Shown here: positions 19,345 through 29,200 of the stretch, one piece after another | Layout of the letters: each line of letters begins with the position of its first letter | Position numbering within the stretch: position 1 is the first letter of the stretch | DNA from: Lysobacterales bacterium | Lineage (GTDB): Bacteria > Pseudomonadota > Gammaproteobacteria > Xanthomonadales > Xanthomonadaceae | Direction of reading: 5' to 3' | Length of the DNA: 64,000 bases | Assembly: GCA_016718605.1 (NCBI GenBank) | Contig: JADKCY010000002.1 | Location: 124,001-188,000 of the forward strand | Notes under the pieces: model-generated | The model's database searches: none | What the model was told of the DNA's origin: nothing | The model's input: only the letters and a program-made list of their open reading frames with translations | Made by a program: the position numbers and the translations under genes

Positions 19345-21411
19345 TCAGCTCGCCGCTGCTCCGTCACGTTGGGGGCCGTATTGCTCGATCAATTGCAACC
19401 AGCCACGTGACTGTGCCTGCTCAAGACCGTTGGTAACCGCCAACGGCGCATCCAAAATCTGCGCGGTCCAGAGCGGTATGCCAACCCCCCTGTTGCGACC
19501 GGACGACTTCGCCGCGTAGAGCGCCAAATCGGTCAACAACAGTGCACGCTGCCAAGGCAACAGGAGGTCAGCATTGGTGCCCTGCAGTCTGCATGCACCG
19601 ATCGAAACGCTTACATCGCGCCTGACCGCGCCGCTAGAAATGGGCTCCGCACCGACCGCGCTCAGCAACCGCTGCAGCATAGGCGCGAACTGGTCTTCGG
19701 CGAGCGACTGCGCCAACACCAGAAACTCCTCGCCGACCCATCGAACCAACAGATCGGATGAGCGCAAGCTACCGCGCAGACGACGACTGACCTCACACAA
19801 TACGACGTCACCCTCAACGTGACCATGCAAATCATTGATCGACTTAAAATGATCCACATCGATCAAGAACAGCGCACATTGTTGCAACTGGCTAGGCTGC
19901 ACCGACGCAATGAAGCGCTCCCACGCCCGTCGATTGCCCAACCGTGTCAACGGATCGCGCTCGGACTCTTCCAGCAAGACCAACTTGTGGTGGTGCAACT
20001 GGCTGCGCAAGCGACTCAATTTGCGTACAGCAAACACAACCGCAACCGCGGCAAGACCCAGAATCGTCACCAGGACCAGCCAGACCCGCTGTTGCAAGTC
20101 ATTCGTCGCCAACGCAGCATCCTTGAGCGCATTGTCGCTGGCGAGCAAATCGATGTCGCGTTGTCGCTGTTCAGCCTCAAACGCCGCCTGCAATTCGCGC
20201 AGTGCCGACTGACGGTTTTCTTCACTGATCACCGCGCTGATCGCGCGTTCGCGGTGATACAACTCCAAGGCTCGCCTGGCCTCTCCAGCCTGTGCGAATG
20301 CTTCACCGTATTCACGCAATACGGTGACCTGCTCGGCTCGGCTGCCCATGCGTGCCAGCATCGCCTCGACTTCCGCCAGATCGGCCACACCGGCCGCGAT
20401 CTGACCACTGCGGATGTGGGCAACGCCGCGATTGGACAGCAAGGTCCGTTCGGAAACCATGTCGCCAAATCGTCGCGCAATCGGCAGCGCTTCATTGATG
20501 GCAGCCAACGCAGGCTCACTGCGACCGAGCCGCAATTCAGCGTCAGCAATGTTGTTCAAGATATGCACCCGCAAGCGGTTGGCCCCTGCCCGACCGGCGA
20601 CCGCAAGGGCTTGCAACGTCAGATCTCTGCCACGTTGATTCTCCCCCAACTCGACCGCAATCGCGGCTTCAATCATCAGGTTCCGTGCGCGCAATTGCAG
20701 GTCGTCCGCGGCAGCGCCCGCATGCCGTGACTCCGCCAAATACCGCTGACTGAGCTCCGCATCACCGCTGCGGGCATACAGCCAAGCCAGCGAGGCTGCA
20801 ACCTGGCTGATCCGGTAGCTGTCCTGCTTCTGCGCCGCGAGCTTGAGCGCCTGCTCGGCAAACTGTTGCGCCTCGGCAAGCATTCCGCGTCGTGTCGCAC
20901 CTCGCTCCAACCAACGCAGGGATCGCCAGAACAAGCGGTAGTCGCACGACGCCAACGGACTGGATGACAGGCACTCACTGCGAAGCTTCGGCATCCACTG
21001 GCGCACCAAAGCGACCGCATTTTCAGTGTTGTTGTTTGCGTCCTGCAAGGCCGCTTCCAGCACCAGCGCGCTGCGCTCAAATCGCGCCTTCTCCTCCTCT
21101 GGCGCACTCTGCCCACGCTCGCGGAGTCGCGCCGCAATTTGCTGCACCTCTGACTCGTCACGCTTTTGCGCAAACAGGAGACCGCGCGTCTCCCAAAGCA
21201 ATCGTTCATCGTCTGGAACCGCCATTGAACTATCACGCGCTTGGAAGGACAGTGAGTCCAATCCGTTGATTGCCCCCTCCCAGTTCTCGAACGCCTGACG
21301 CTCGACCTGATCCAGTCGATCTTGCAACGAAGCCGAGTCGATGCCATATGCCAACTCGGCGACACGCCACAGAGACACAAACAACAAGCCGCGAAGTAAG
21401 CTCGACCTCAT
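19345..21411 (-). CDS. TPR-GGDEF diguanylate cyclase-like protein with altered active-site motif
   Basis: This encodes 688 residues. A signal peptide (about 1-22) is followed by a long helical TPR-like region (about 30-430), a TM segment near 440-460 and a C-terminal GGDEF domain (about 490-645). The active-site motif reads VGEEF at 559-563 instead of GGEEF, from a GTC codon that is one base away from GGC. The RxxD inhibitory site (RSSD) is kept. Activity is therefore uncertain; it may be impaired or act as a c-di-GMP receptor. The ATG at 21411 overlaps the stop of the upstream TPR-GGDEF gene by 4 nt, which suggests translational coupling. It is the last gene of the proB-proA string. Confidence 0.88.
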   Translation of the reverse strand: MRSSLLRGLLFVSLWRVAELAYGIDSASLQDRLDQVERQAFENWEGAINGLDSLSFQARDSSMAVPDDERLLWETRGLLFAQKRDESEVQQIAARLRERGQSAPEEEKARFERSALVLEAALQDANNNTENAVALVRQWMPKLRSECLSSSPLASCDYRLFWRSLRWLERGATRRGMLAEAQQFAEQALKLAAQKQDSYRISQVAASLAWLYARSGDAELSQRYLAESRHAGAAADDLQLRARNLMIEAAIAVELGENQRGRDLTLQALAVAGRAGANRLRVHILNNIADAELRLGRSEPALAAINEALPIARRFGDMVSERTLLSNRGVAHIRSGQIAAGVADLAEVEAMLARMGSRAEQVTVLREYGEAFAQAGEARRALELYHRERAISAVISEENRQSALRELQAAFEAEQRQRDIDLLASDNALKDAALATNDLQQRVWLVLVTILGLAAVAVVFAVRKLSRLRSQLHHHKLVLLEESERDPLTRLGNRRAWERFIASVQPSQLQQCALFLIDVDHFKSINDLHGHVEGDVVLCEVSRRLRGSLRSSDLLVRWVGEEFLVLAQSLAEDQFAPMLQRLLSAVGAEPISSGAVRRDVSVSIGACRLQGTNADLLLPWQRALLLTDLALYAAKSSGRNRGVGIPLWTAQILDAPLAVTNGLEQAQSRGWLQLIEQYGPQRDGAAAS

Positions 21412-23453
21412 GTGGAAACCTCAGTCCCGTAGGCATCCACGCGCATCAGCACCAACTCATCACGGGCTACTGCGGCCAGCAGATCCTGCGCCACGCGATC
21501 AGTGTCCAAACCCTCTTTGTGAATCACACGCTGAATACCGACAGCACGCTGGCGACCCTCACTCTTGGCGAGGTACAACGCACCATCCACCCATTTCAAG
21601 AGCACATCGATGGACAGGTCTCCCGCCCCCTGAAGCGGACTGCGTGCAAACCCAATCGACGCAGATAGCGCCAAGGTGTGGGCGTCGATGTCATATGGCT
21701 CGGCCAAGCGCCGCAAAAGTCGCGCAACGAGCTTCGGCACAGCGTCATCGCCAATCTGATCTATGAGCAGAAGAAACTCTTCGCCGCCCATGCGCACGGC
21801 GAGATCAGCTTCGCGACAGAAGGTTCGCAAACGACGCGCAATTTCCTGCAATGCCTTGTCTCCAACGGCGTGGCCAAACACGTCATTGATGCGCTTGAAG
21901 TGATCAACATCAATCATCAGCACGGCCCCACTGAACCCATGCTCCGCCGCGGTCATTTGCAGATAGGGTTTGATTTGGCGGCGGTTTGCCAGCCCAGTCA
22001 GGGCATCACGCTCACTCTGAAGCCGAAGTTGCTGATTTCGTCCCAGCAACGAAGAGTTGTCACGTCGGAGTCGCTGCAGGCCAAGCAATGCGAGTCCCAG
22101 CACCAGCGCAAATACCCCCCCAAGCAACCACCACAGACGCCGCTGCACGGACTGACGTTTCAGCTCGGCGGTTTTCAAGGCGCTCTCGGCATTCAGCAAA
22201 ACGAGTTCGCGCTCACGGCGCTCCGCATCAAGCTTTTCCTGTAATTCAAGGACCGCACGCCGCTGATCATCCCGGTAAATCTGGTCACTCAAGCGTCGCG
22301 ATTCGTGCAGTGCTTCGACCGCACCTTTCGCATCACCTGCGGCTTCCAGAGCATTGCCAAGGTCTTGCAGTCCGGCGGCCACATCATTGATCAGTCCACG
22401 ACGCGCATCCATGGCGATCCCCTCGCGCACGAGCGCGCGGCCTTCCATCAGTAGACCAAGGCCGATACGCGCCAAGCCGAGGTTGACCTTGCCGAGTGCA
22501 ATGCCGTCGTCGTCATTGCGTTGCTCCGAGTATTGCAACGCCTCGCTGGCGGCGACCTCGGCAGCACCGAAATCCTTGATCGACAGGTAGTAATGCGCGA
22601 CGTTGCCGAGCAATACCGGCAGGTCATCCAGAATCCCGGATTGTTTCGCGCGATCAATGGCCAACGTCATCATGGCGAGGAATCCCTCCAGATCGCCGCG
22701 TTGCTCCATCACCATACCCAGCGAGGTGTAGGCCACAATGACAGCGGCCATGTCCTGCTGCTTTTCGGCATCCTGCAGCGCTTGCCTGACCAATGTCTCG
22801 CCACGCGCATTCTGTCCATACTGCGTGACTGCCCACGCCAACTGAAGGCGGGCTCGGGTAGCCAGCGCCGACATCTGATTTGCCTCAGCGAGATCAACTG
22901 CCTGCTGATAGGCGGTAATTGCCGAACCAATCTCGCCAGCACTATCCAGCAGGTATCCATAAACGAGCGCAACCCGCGCGCGCTCCGTTTCGGTCAAATG
23001 CCGGTCAATTTCCCCCATCAGCGGTGCCAGAGTCCGCCATGCCGTATCGGGCGCGCCTGACTCTGCCGTCTGGTAAGCGTCCAACACCTTGACCAGCATG
23101 GTCGATCCGTCTTCACCTGCAGCCGAGGCAGATTCGAGATGCGCTTGCAGTCGAACGGAGGCATCTTCAAGTCCCGCATTGCTCGCGATCTGCGCCGCGA
23201 CAAACGCTGCCTCACGGCGTAACTCGGGCTCCGCAAGTGGGGCGGTCACCAGCGCCTCCAAGCCTTGCAAGGCGGCTTGCGGATTTTGCCGACGCAAAGT
23301 CTCGAGCTCGATGATGGGCCGGGTGGTATTGCCAACAGGCTGAGGGGTCGGCTGCCCAATTGCCTGCGACAGCGCGCTGCAGGCCGTCAGACACAAGATC
23401 AACCCAAGCGCGGGCCGACACGGGAGCCGCACACTGGCAGGCAACGTTTTCAC
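21408..23453 (-). CDS. TPR-GGDEF diguanylate cyclase
   Basis: This encodes about 681 residues. The N-terminus is a signal sequence ending in a possible lipobox (LTAC), so it may be a lipoprotein or have an ordinary signal peptide. TPR-like helices fill about 40-440, a TM helix lies near 455-475, and a GGDEF domain (about 510-660) carries intact GGEEF with an RxxD site (READ) five residues before it. This architecture places the repeat domain in the periplasm and the cyclase in the cytoplasm. I prefer GTG at 23453 (MKTLPASV...) because AGGA sits just upstream; a TTG at 23486 would add 11 residues. It begins about 45 nt after proA and is coupled to a paralogue downstream. Confidence 0.88.
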   Translation of the reverse strand: MKTLPASVRLPCRPALGLILCLTACSALSQAIGQPTPQPVGNTTRPIIELETLRRQNPQAALQGLEALVTAPLAEPELRREAAFVAAQIASNAGLEDASVRLQAHLESASAAGEDGSTMLVKVLDAYQTAESGAPDTAWRTLAPLMGEIDRHLTETERARVALVYGYLLDSAGEIGSAITAYQQAVDLAEANQMSALATRARLQLAWAVTQYGQNARGETLVRQALQDAEKQQDMAAVIVAYTSLGMVMEQRGDLEGFLAMMTLAIDRAKQSGILDDLPVLLGNVAHYYLSIKDFGAAEVAASEALQYSEQRNDDDGIALGKVNLGLARIGLGLLMEGRALVREGIAMDARRGLINDVAAGLQDLGNALEAAGDAKGAVEALHESRRLSDQIYRDDQRRAVLELQEKLDAERRERELVLLNAESALKTAELKRQSVQRRLWWLLGGVFALVLGLALLGLQRLRRDNSSLLGRNQQLRLQSERDALTGLANRRQIKPYLQMTAAEHGFSGAVLMIDVDHFKRINDVFGHAVGDKALQEIARRLRTFCREADLAVRMGGEEFLLLIDQIGDDAVPKLVARLLRRLAEPYDIDAHTLALSASIGFARSPLQGAGDLSIDVLLKWVDGALYLAKSEGRQRAVGIQRVIHKEGLDTDRVAQDLLAAVARDELVLMRVDAYGTEVST

Positions 23454-23497
23454 GTCAATCCTGACCTCGGCTGTGGCAATCGGCAATGGCAGACGAC

Positions 23498-24781
23498 TCA
23501 GGGGCGCGCAAGATAGTCACCGGTTCCAATCCATTTCATGCTGATCAACTCTGCTGGCCCCACCGGACCTCTCGGGTGCAGCCGCGATGTCGATACTGCC
23601 ACTTCCACGCCCATGCCAAACTGTCCGCCGTCACTGAATCGTGGACTGGCGTTGTGGTAAACCGCCGCCGCATCCACCTGATGCAGGAAGCGTGCTGCGG
23701 CGACCGGATCATCGGTCAATATCGCTTCCGAATGTCCATTGCCGTGGCGAGCAATGTGTGCAATGGCCGTTTCAAGGTCGGCAACCACAACGATGTTCAT
23801 CTGCAAAGCCAACCACTCCTGGTCCAGATCGGTCGTCTGAAGCGTATGAACCTGGATACCGGCAGCACGCAGATGATCGGCGGCAGAATCAGCCGCGTGG
23901 ACCTGCACGGATGCCTCAATCAAAAACGGCACCAACGCCGGCAACAGCACCGTTGCCACCTCGGCGTTCACGAGCAAGGTATCCAGTGCATTGCAAGCCG
24001 AAGGCCGTTGCGCCTTAGCGTTGCGAATCACCGCCACCGCGCGCTCGACATCGACCTGCCGATCCACATAGAGATGCACCACCCCGGCGCCACCGGCAAT
24101 GAGCGGCATTCGCGCATGCTGCCTGCACAGATCGACCAGCCCCTTGCCTCCACGCGGAATCACCACATCAATCAAGCCCTGCAAGCGCAGCAAATCGAGC
24201 ACCGCGTCTCGTTCGGGTTCGTCGATGTAACTGACCAATGCGGGCGCAATCCCGGCATCTTGCAAGGCGTCTTGAATCACTGACATCAGGGCCAAATTGC
24301 TGAGCCGGGCTTCGCGCCCACCACGCAACACCACCGCATTGCCTGCCTTGAGCGCAGCGGCCGCAACATCCATCGTGACATTCGGGCGCGACTCGTAAAT
24401 GACGCCCAGCACGCCCAGCGGCACCGCCTTGCGACGCAGATGCAATCCGCTGGGCAACCGCAGGACCTCCGACTCCCAGGCCAGGGGATCCGGCAAGGCT
24501 GCCACGCGCTCGACGTCATCGGCCACACCCTGCAGCGTCGCATTCGACAAGCGGAGTCGATCCACAAAGGCCGCGTCGTAGCCCTCGGCAAGCGCGACCT
24601 GCACGTCCTGCGCATTGGCTTGCAGAACGAAATCACTGGACAGCCGCAATCTGCCGGCCAAATTGCGCAACAGCAGGTCGCGCTGTGCTGCGCTGCACAT
24701 GGCCCAGCTCGCCTGCGCCAACCGAGCGGCAGCCGCCTTGGCGGCGATACGCTGTGACCGCACATCACTGTCTGACTGCAC
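23498..24781 (-). CDS. proA: Gamma-glutamyl phosphate reductase
   Basis: This encodes about 427 residues. It catalyses the NADPH-dependent reduction of glutamyl-5-phosphate to glutamate semialdehyde, the second step of proline synthesis. Family marks include VPLGVLGVIYESRPNVT, GNAVVLRGGREA, VIPRGGKGLV and the catalytic cysteine region AQRPSACNALDTLLV. The C-terminal DGGQFGMGVEVAVST fits ProA. I chose GTG 24781 because AGGAG lies about seven nucleotides upstream; the TTG at 24814 has no such site. It follows proB and precedes two GGDEF genes on the same strand. Confidence 0.95.
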   Translation of the reverse strand: MQSDSDVRSQRIAAKAAAARLAQASWAMCSAAQRDLLLRNLAGRLRLSSDFVLQANAQDVQVALAEGYDAAFVDRLRLSNATLQGVADDVERVAALPDPLAWESEVLRLPSGLHLRRKAVPLGVLGVIYESRPNVTMDVAAAALKAGNAVVLRGGREARLSNLALMSVIQDALQDAGIAPALVSYIDEPERDAVLDLLRLQGLIDVVIPRGGKGLVDLCRQHARMPLIAGGAGVVHLYVDRQVDVERAVAVIRNAKAQRPSACNALDTLLVNAEVATVLLPALVPFLIEASVQVHAADSAADHLRAAGIQVHTLQTTDLDQEWLALQMNIVVVADLETAIAHIARHGNGHSEAILTDDPVAAARFLHQVDAAAVYHNASPRFSDGGQFGMGVEVAVSTSRLHPRGPVGPAELISMKWIGTGDYLARP

Positions 24782-24833
24782 CAGCTTCTCCTGCTTACCC
24801 CAACGCGACGCCAAGTCGAGGAGTCATCACCGA

Positions 24834-25937
24834 TTACGAGGCGGTCAAGACCAGATCGCTGCGGTGAATCACTTCATCGGCGTAACGATAACCGAGAATG
24901 CGCTCGATCTCCTCGGAGCGTCGCAAACACAAACGTTGCATGTCTTCACTGTTGTAAGCCGCAATGCCGCGCGCCAACTCGGCACCCTCTTCGTCGAGGA
25001 CTCTGACCGCATCACCGCGATCAAAGCGTCCATGGCTGGAGATCATCCCGATGGGCAGTAGACTGCCACCACGAATCAGGGCGCGGACGGCACCAGGGTC
25101 AATGCGCAGCTCACCGCATGCAGGACCACTGAGGATGTAGCGCTTGCGGGCTTGAACACGCTCATCGACGACCTCGAAACGGGTACCAAGCGCTTCGTTA
25201 CGCAGCAGTCGCACCAGCACGTCCGGCTCGCCGCCTGCCGCGATATGGGCAATGCATCCCGAACGCCTAGCCAACTCTGCTGCCGCCAACTTGGTCGCCA
25301 TGCCACCGGTGCCCAAGCGTCCACTACCGCCCGCAGCGACCCGCAACGCATCGGGCAACTCACCCGCCGCGATACGCGGAATCAGTCGCGCCTGCGGATT
25401 GACGCGCGGATCGCTGTCATACAAGCCGGCCTGATCGGTCAGCAAAATCAACCGATCCGCATCGACCAACCCGGCCACCAGCGCCGACAGCATGTCGTTG
25501 TCGCCAAGGCGGATCTCTTCTGTTGCCACGGTGTCGTTCTCATTGACGATCGGCAGAACGCCATGCAGCAGCATGGTAGTCAGGGCTTCGCGAGCGTTGA
25601 GGTAGCGGCGCCGGTTCTCGACATCCGATCGGGTCAACAGAACCTGCGCCACCTGAATCTCCAGCACGCCGAACAGACGCTGGTAAAGCGCATGCAACCG
25701 TGGCTGTCCTACCGCTGCGTGCATTTGCTTCATCGGCATGTCTCGCGCTGGCTGTGCACCCAAGGCGCTGCGCCCCGTGGCGACTGCCCCGGAACTCACC
25801 AAGACCACCTGGTGGCCTTGCGCACGCAGATGGGCGATCTGGTGACACAGTGCCGACAGCCTCGCCTCATCTGGCTTCGCGCCACCGGCGGTAACGGTCG
25901 ATGTGCCGAACTTGACGACGATGCACTGCGCTGACAT
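24834..25937 (-). CDS. proB: Glutamate 5-kinase
   Basis: This encodes 367 residues. It phosphorylates glutamate in the first, feedback-inhibited step of proline synthesis. The amino-acid kinase domain (about 1-250) starts IVVKFGTSTVTAGG and contains NENDTVATEEIRLGDND and GTGGMATKLAAAELA. A C-terminal PUA domain (about 270-365) contains GPACGELRIDPGAVRALI. The ATG at 25937 has AGGGAG about nine nucleotides upstream; the open frame extends much further upstream without protein-like content. It diverges from dnaE. Confidence 0.96.
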   Translation of the reverse strand: MSAQCIVVKFGTSTVTAGGAKPDEARLSALCHQIAHLRAQGHQVVLVSSGAVATGRSALGAQPARDMPMKQMHAAVGQPRLHALYQRLFGVLEIQVAQVLLTRSDVENRRRYLNAREALTTMLLHGVLPIVNENDTVATEEIRLGDNDMLSALVAGLVDADRLILLTDQAGLYDSDPRVNPQARLIPRIAAGELPDALRVAAGGSGRLGTGGMATKLAAAELARRSGCIAHIAAGGEPDVLVRLLRNEALGTRFEVVDERVQARKRYILSGPACGELRIDPGAVRALIRGGSLLPIGMISSHGRFDRGDAVRVLDEEGAELARGIAAYNSEDMQRLCLRRSEEIERILGYRYADEVIHRSDLVLTAS

Positions 25938-26259
25938 GCGAAAAACTCCCTGAAAACCACGCCCAGCGTAGCTGAGCGGCCGGCATTTGGATGTGGCAAA
26001 TAGTTCTGCCGCAGGGAAACTGTATGGCGTTGGACACGGCAAACGAGATACCACTCCAGCGGAGCCGTTTTTTGTCGGATTCGCAGCCGAATGCGTTCCC
26101 CTGCGCGAAGAAGGCGGCGAAAAGTGGGTCAACAGTGTTGATGTACCGCCAGTGATCGCAAGCGCGATAGGCGCCGGGTCACCGAGGAATTCCCGCGCTG
26201 TCAACCCTTGCCGCCATGGCGGGCGACGATTAGCCTGCCGTTCCACCACGGGCCAAACC
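25938..26259. other. Divergent intergenic region between proB and dnaE
   Basis: This 322-nt stretch must hold promoters for both genes. The dnaE frame stays open upstream to 25987, but the extra translation has no family character. No clear promoter boxes or operators were recognised. Confidence 0.5.
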
Positions 26260-29200
26260 ATGTCCGCACGTTTCGCACACCTGCATCTGCATAGCGAGTA
26301 TTCGCTGACCGATTCGACGATCCGGCTGCCGGATCTTGTCAAGGCTTGCGCCGTGCGCGGCCTGCCTGCGGTCGCGGTCACCGATCAGAGCAACCTTTTT
26401 GCCTTGGTGAAGTTTTACAAGGCGGCGCAAGCGGCAGGCATCAAGCCGATTGCCGGAAGCGATCTGTTGGTCGAGATGGACGATGGCTCGCAGGCCCAGT
26501 TCACCCTGCTGTGCCGTGACCGTGCGGGTTTTTTGAACCTCTCGCAGTTGCTCACCCGCGGCTGGCTGGAGGGACATCAGGGCGACCATGTCCGTGTGCA
26601 AGCGCGCTGGGTCCGAGAACATGCCGCTGGCTTGTTTCTGCTGGCGGGACGCCGCAGCGACATCGCGCATCACCTCAATGAACACAAATTTGCCCAGGCC
26701 GAAGCAGCCTTGCAACATTGGCAATTGGCATTTGCCGATCGCTTGTACCTTGAACTGACACGCACGCGACATGATGACGAGCGTCTGTTCAATCAGGCCG
26801 CGCAATGGCTCGCTGGCAAGCATGCATGCGCTGCAATGATCAGCAACGATGTCCGCTTTATCGACCGCGAGGGTTTTGATGCGCACGAGGCGCGCGTCTG
26901 TATCGCCAGCGGCAGGCAACTCAGCGACCCGCGCCGGCCGCACGACTACCGCGACGAGCAATACCTGCGAAGTGGGGAAGAGATGCTCGCGCTGTTTGCC
27001 GATTTACCGGAAGCGCTCGACAACACCCTCGATCTCGCCACGCGCTGCAATCTCGAATTACGACTTGGCACCTACTACCTTCCCGCGTTTCCGGTGCCCG
27101 ACGAGCACACCTTGGAAAGTTGGATCCGCGCGGAATCGCAGCGCGGTCTTCAGCGGCGTCTCGACAAGCATCCGCTAGCGGCAGGCCACACGCGGGAAAG
27201 CTACAGCGAGCGTCTCGACATCGAACTTGATGTGATCTGCAAGATGGGCTTTCCCGGTTACTTCCTTATCGTTGCCGACTTCATCAACTGGGCCAAACAG
27301 AACGACATTCCCGTCGGGCCGGGACGCGGCTCGGGTGCGGGCTCGCTGGTGGCCTGGGTTCTTGGCATCACCGACCTCGACCCACTGCCCTACGATCTGC
27401 TGTTCGAGCGCTTCCTCAATCCGGAACGCGTGTCGATGCCCGACTTCGACATCGACTTCTGCATGGACCGCCGTGACGAGGTCATCGCCTATGTCGGGCG
27501 CAAGTACGGGCACGACCGGGTCAGCCAGATCATTACCTATGGGACCATGGCCGCCAAAGCGGCAGTGCGTGACTGCGGTCGCGTGCTGGCGATTCCCTTT
27601 CCTGCCGTGGACAGCATCGCCAAGCTGATCCCCAACACCTTGGGAATCTCCCTCGACGATGCGTTGGGTCGCTCCGAGAAAGCGCAGAAAGACAACAGCC
27701 TGATCTCGACGGAACTTGTCCAGCGCTACGGCAGTGAAGACGAAGTTCGCGAACTGATCGACCTCGCACTCAAACTCGAAGACCTCACCCGCAATGCCGG
27801 CAAGCATGCCGGAGGCGTGGTCATCGCGCCGGATCCACTGACCGACTTCTCACCGCTGTTCGCCGAACCGCCACCCAAAGACGGCAGTGCTCGCAGCGTG
27901 GTGACCCAGTTCGACAAAGATGATGTTGAGGCGGTTGGTTTGGTGAAGTTCGACTTTCTGGGACTGCGCACGCTGACCATCATCGACTGGGCGGTCAAGG
28001 CCATCAACGCCCGCCGAGCGAACGAAGGTAGCGCGCCTTTGGACATCATCGCGCTGCCTCTGGATGACCGCGCCTCCTACGAACTGCTGTCGAGAGGCGA
28101 CACCATCGCAGTGTTTCAGTTCGAGTCGCGCGGCATGCGCGAATTGCTCAAGCGCGCCAAGCCCGACCGATTTGAAGACATCATTGCGCTGGCCGCATTG
28201 TATCGCCCGGGCCCGTTGGGATCGGGCATGCACAACGACTGGGTTGACCGCAAACATGGCGTAGCCGCCGTCAGCTATCCGCATCCCTCGCTCGAACCGG
28301 TACTGGCAGCGACCTACGGCGTGATCGTCTACCAGGAACAGGTGATGCAGATCGCCCAGGTGCTGGCCGGGTATTCGCTTGGCGGCGCGGACTTGTTGCG
28401 GCGTGCAATGGGAAAGAAAAAAGCCGAGGAAATGGCCAAGGAACGGGCCAAATTCGAGGCCGGTGCGGCCGAACGCGGTGTTGAGCCGCAGGTCGCCACC
28501 GGCATCTTCGACCTGATGGAGAAGTTCGCCGAGTACGGCTTCAACAAATCGCACTCGGCAGCCTACGCGCTGGTTGCCTACCAGACCGCTTGGCTGAAAG
28601 CGCACTACCCGGCGGAGTTCATGGCAGCAGTCATGTCGTCCGACCTCGACAAAACAGAAAAGGTGGTGACCTTTCTGACCGAGGCCAAACTGATGGGTCT
28701 GCAGGTGAGCTTGCCGCACGTCAACCGCAGCGGCTACCACTTCCGCGCCGATTCGCCACAGTCGATTCTGTATGGACTCGGCGCCATCAAAGGCATGGGC
28801 CACGATGCCTGCCAAGCGATTGAAGCCGAACGCCAGCGCGGTGGCGCATTCCTTTCCTTGCTGGATCTTTGCCAGCGCGTCGAACTGCTGCGGCGAAACA
28901 AGCGCAGTTTGGAGACGCTGATCGCGGCTGGCGCACTGGACGGACTCGCCAACTCGCGCGCCACCCTGGAAGCACAATTGCCCGAGGTGCTGCGTGCAGT
29001 CGATCAACATGCCCGCGCACAGGCCATGGGCCAGAGTTCGCTGTTTGGCGGAGGCGAGTCCACAGCCATCACGCCGCCAGAGCTACCCGAACTGCCGGAA
29101 AAGGACCTGCAAACACGACTGGAGGACGAATTTCGGGTCCTTGGACACTATGTCAGCGGACATCCGATCGACCCTTGGCGTGGTCTCTTGCAGAGCGTCA

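Noticed and set aside
25987..26259. Upstream extension of the dnaE frame by 91 codons
   Set aside because: The PHP domain starts at ATG 26260 as in other DnaE proteins; the extension has no homology character.
24835..26381. Longer 515-codon proB frame
   Set aside because: The glutamate kinase signature begins at ATG 25937 with a good ribosome binding site; the upstream part is unlike protein.
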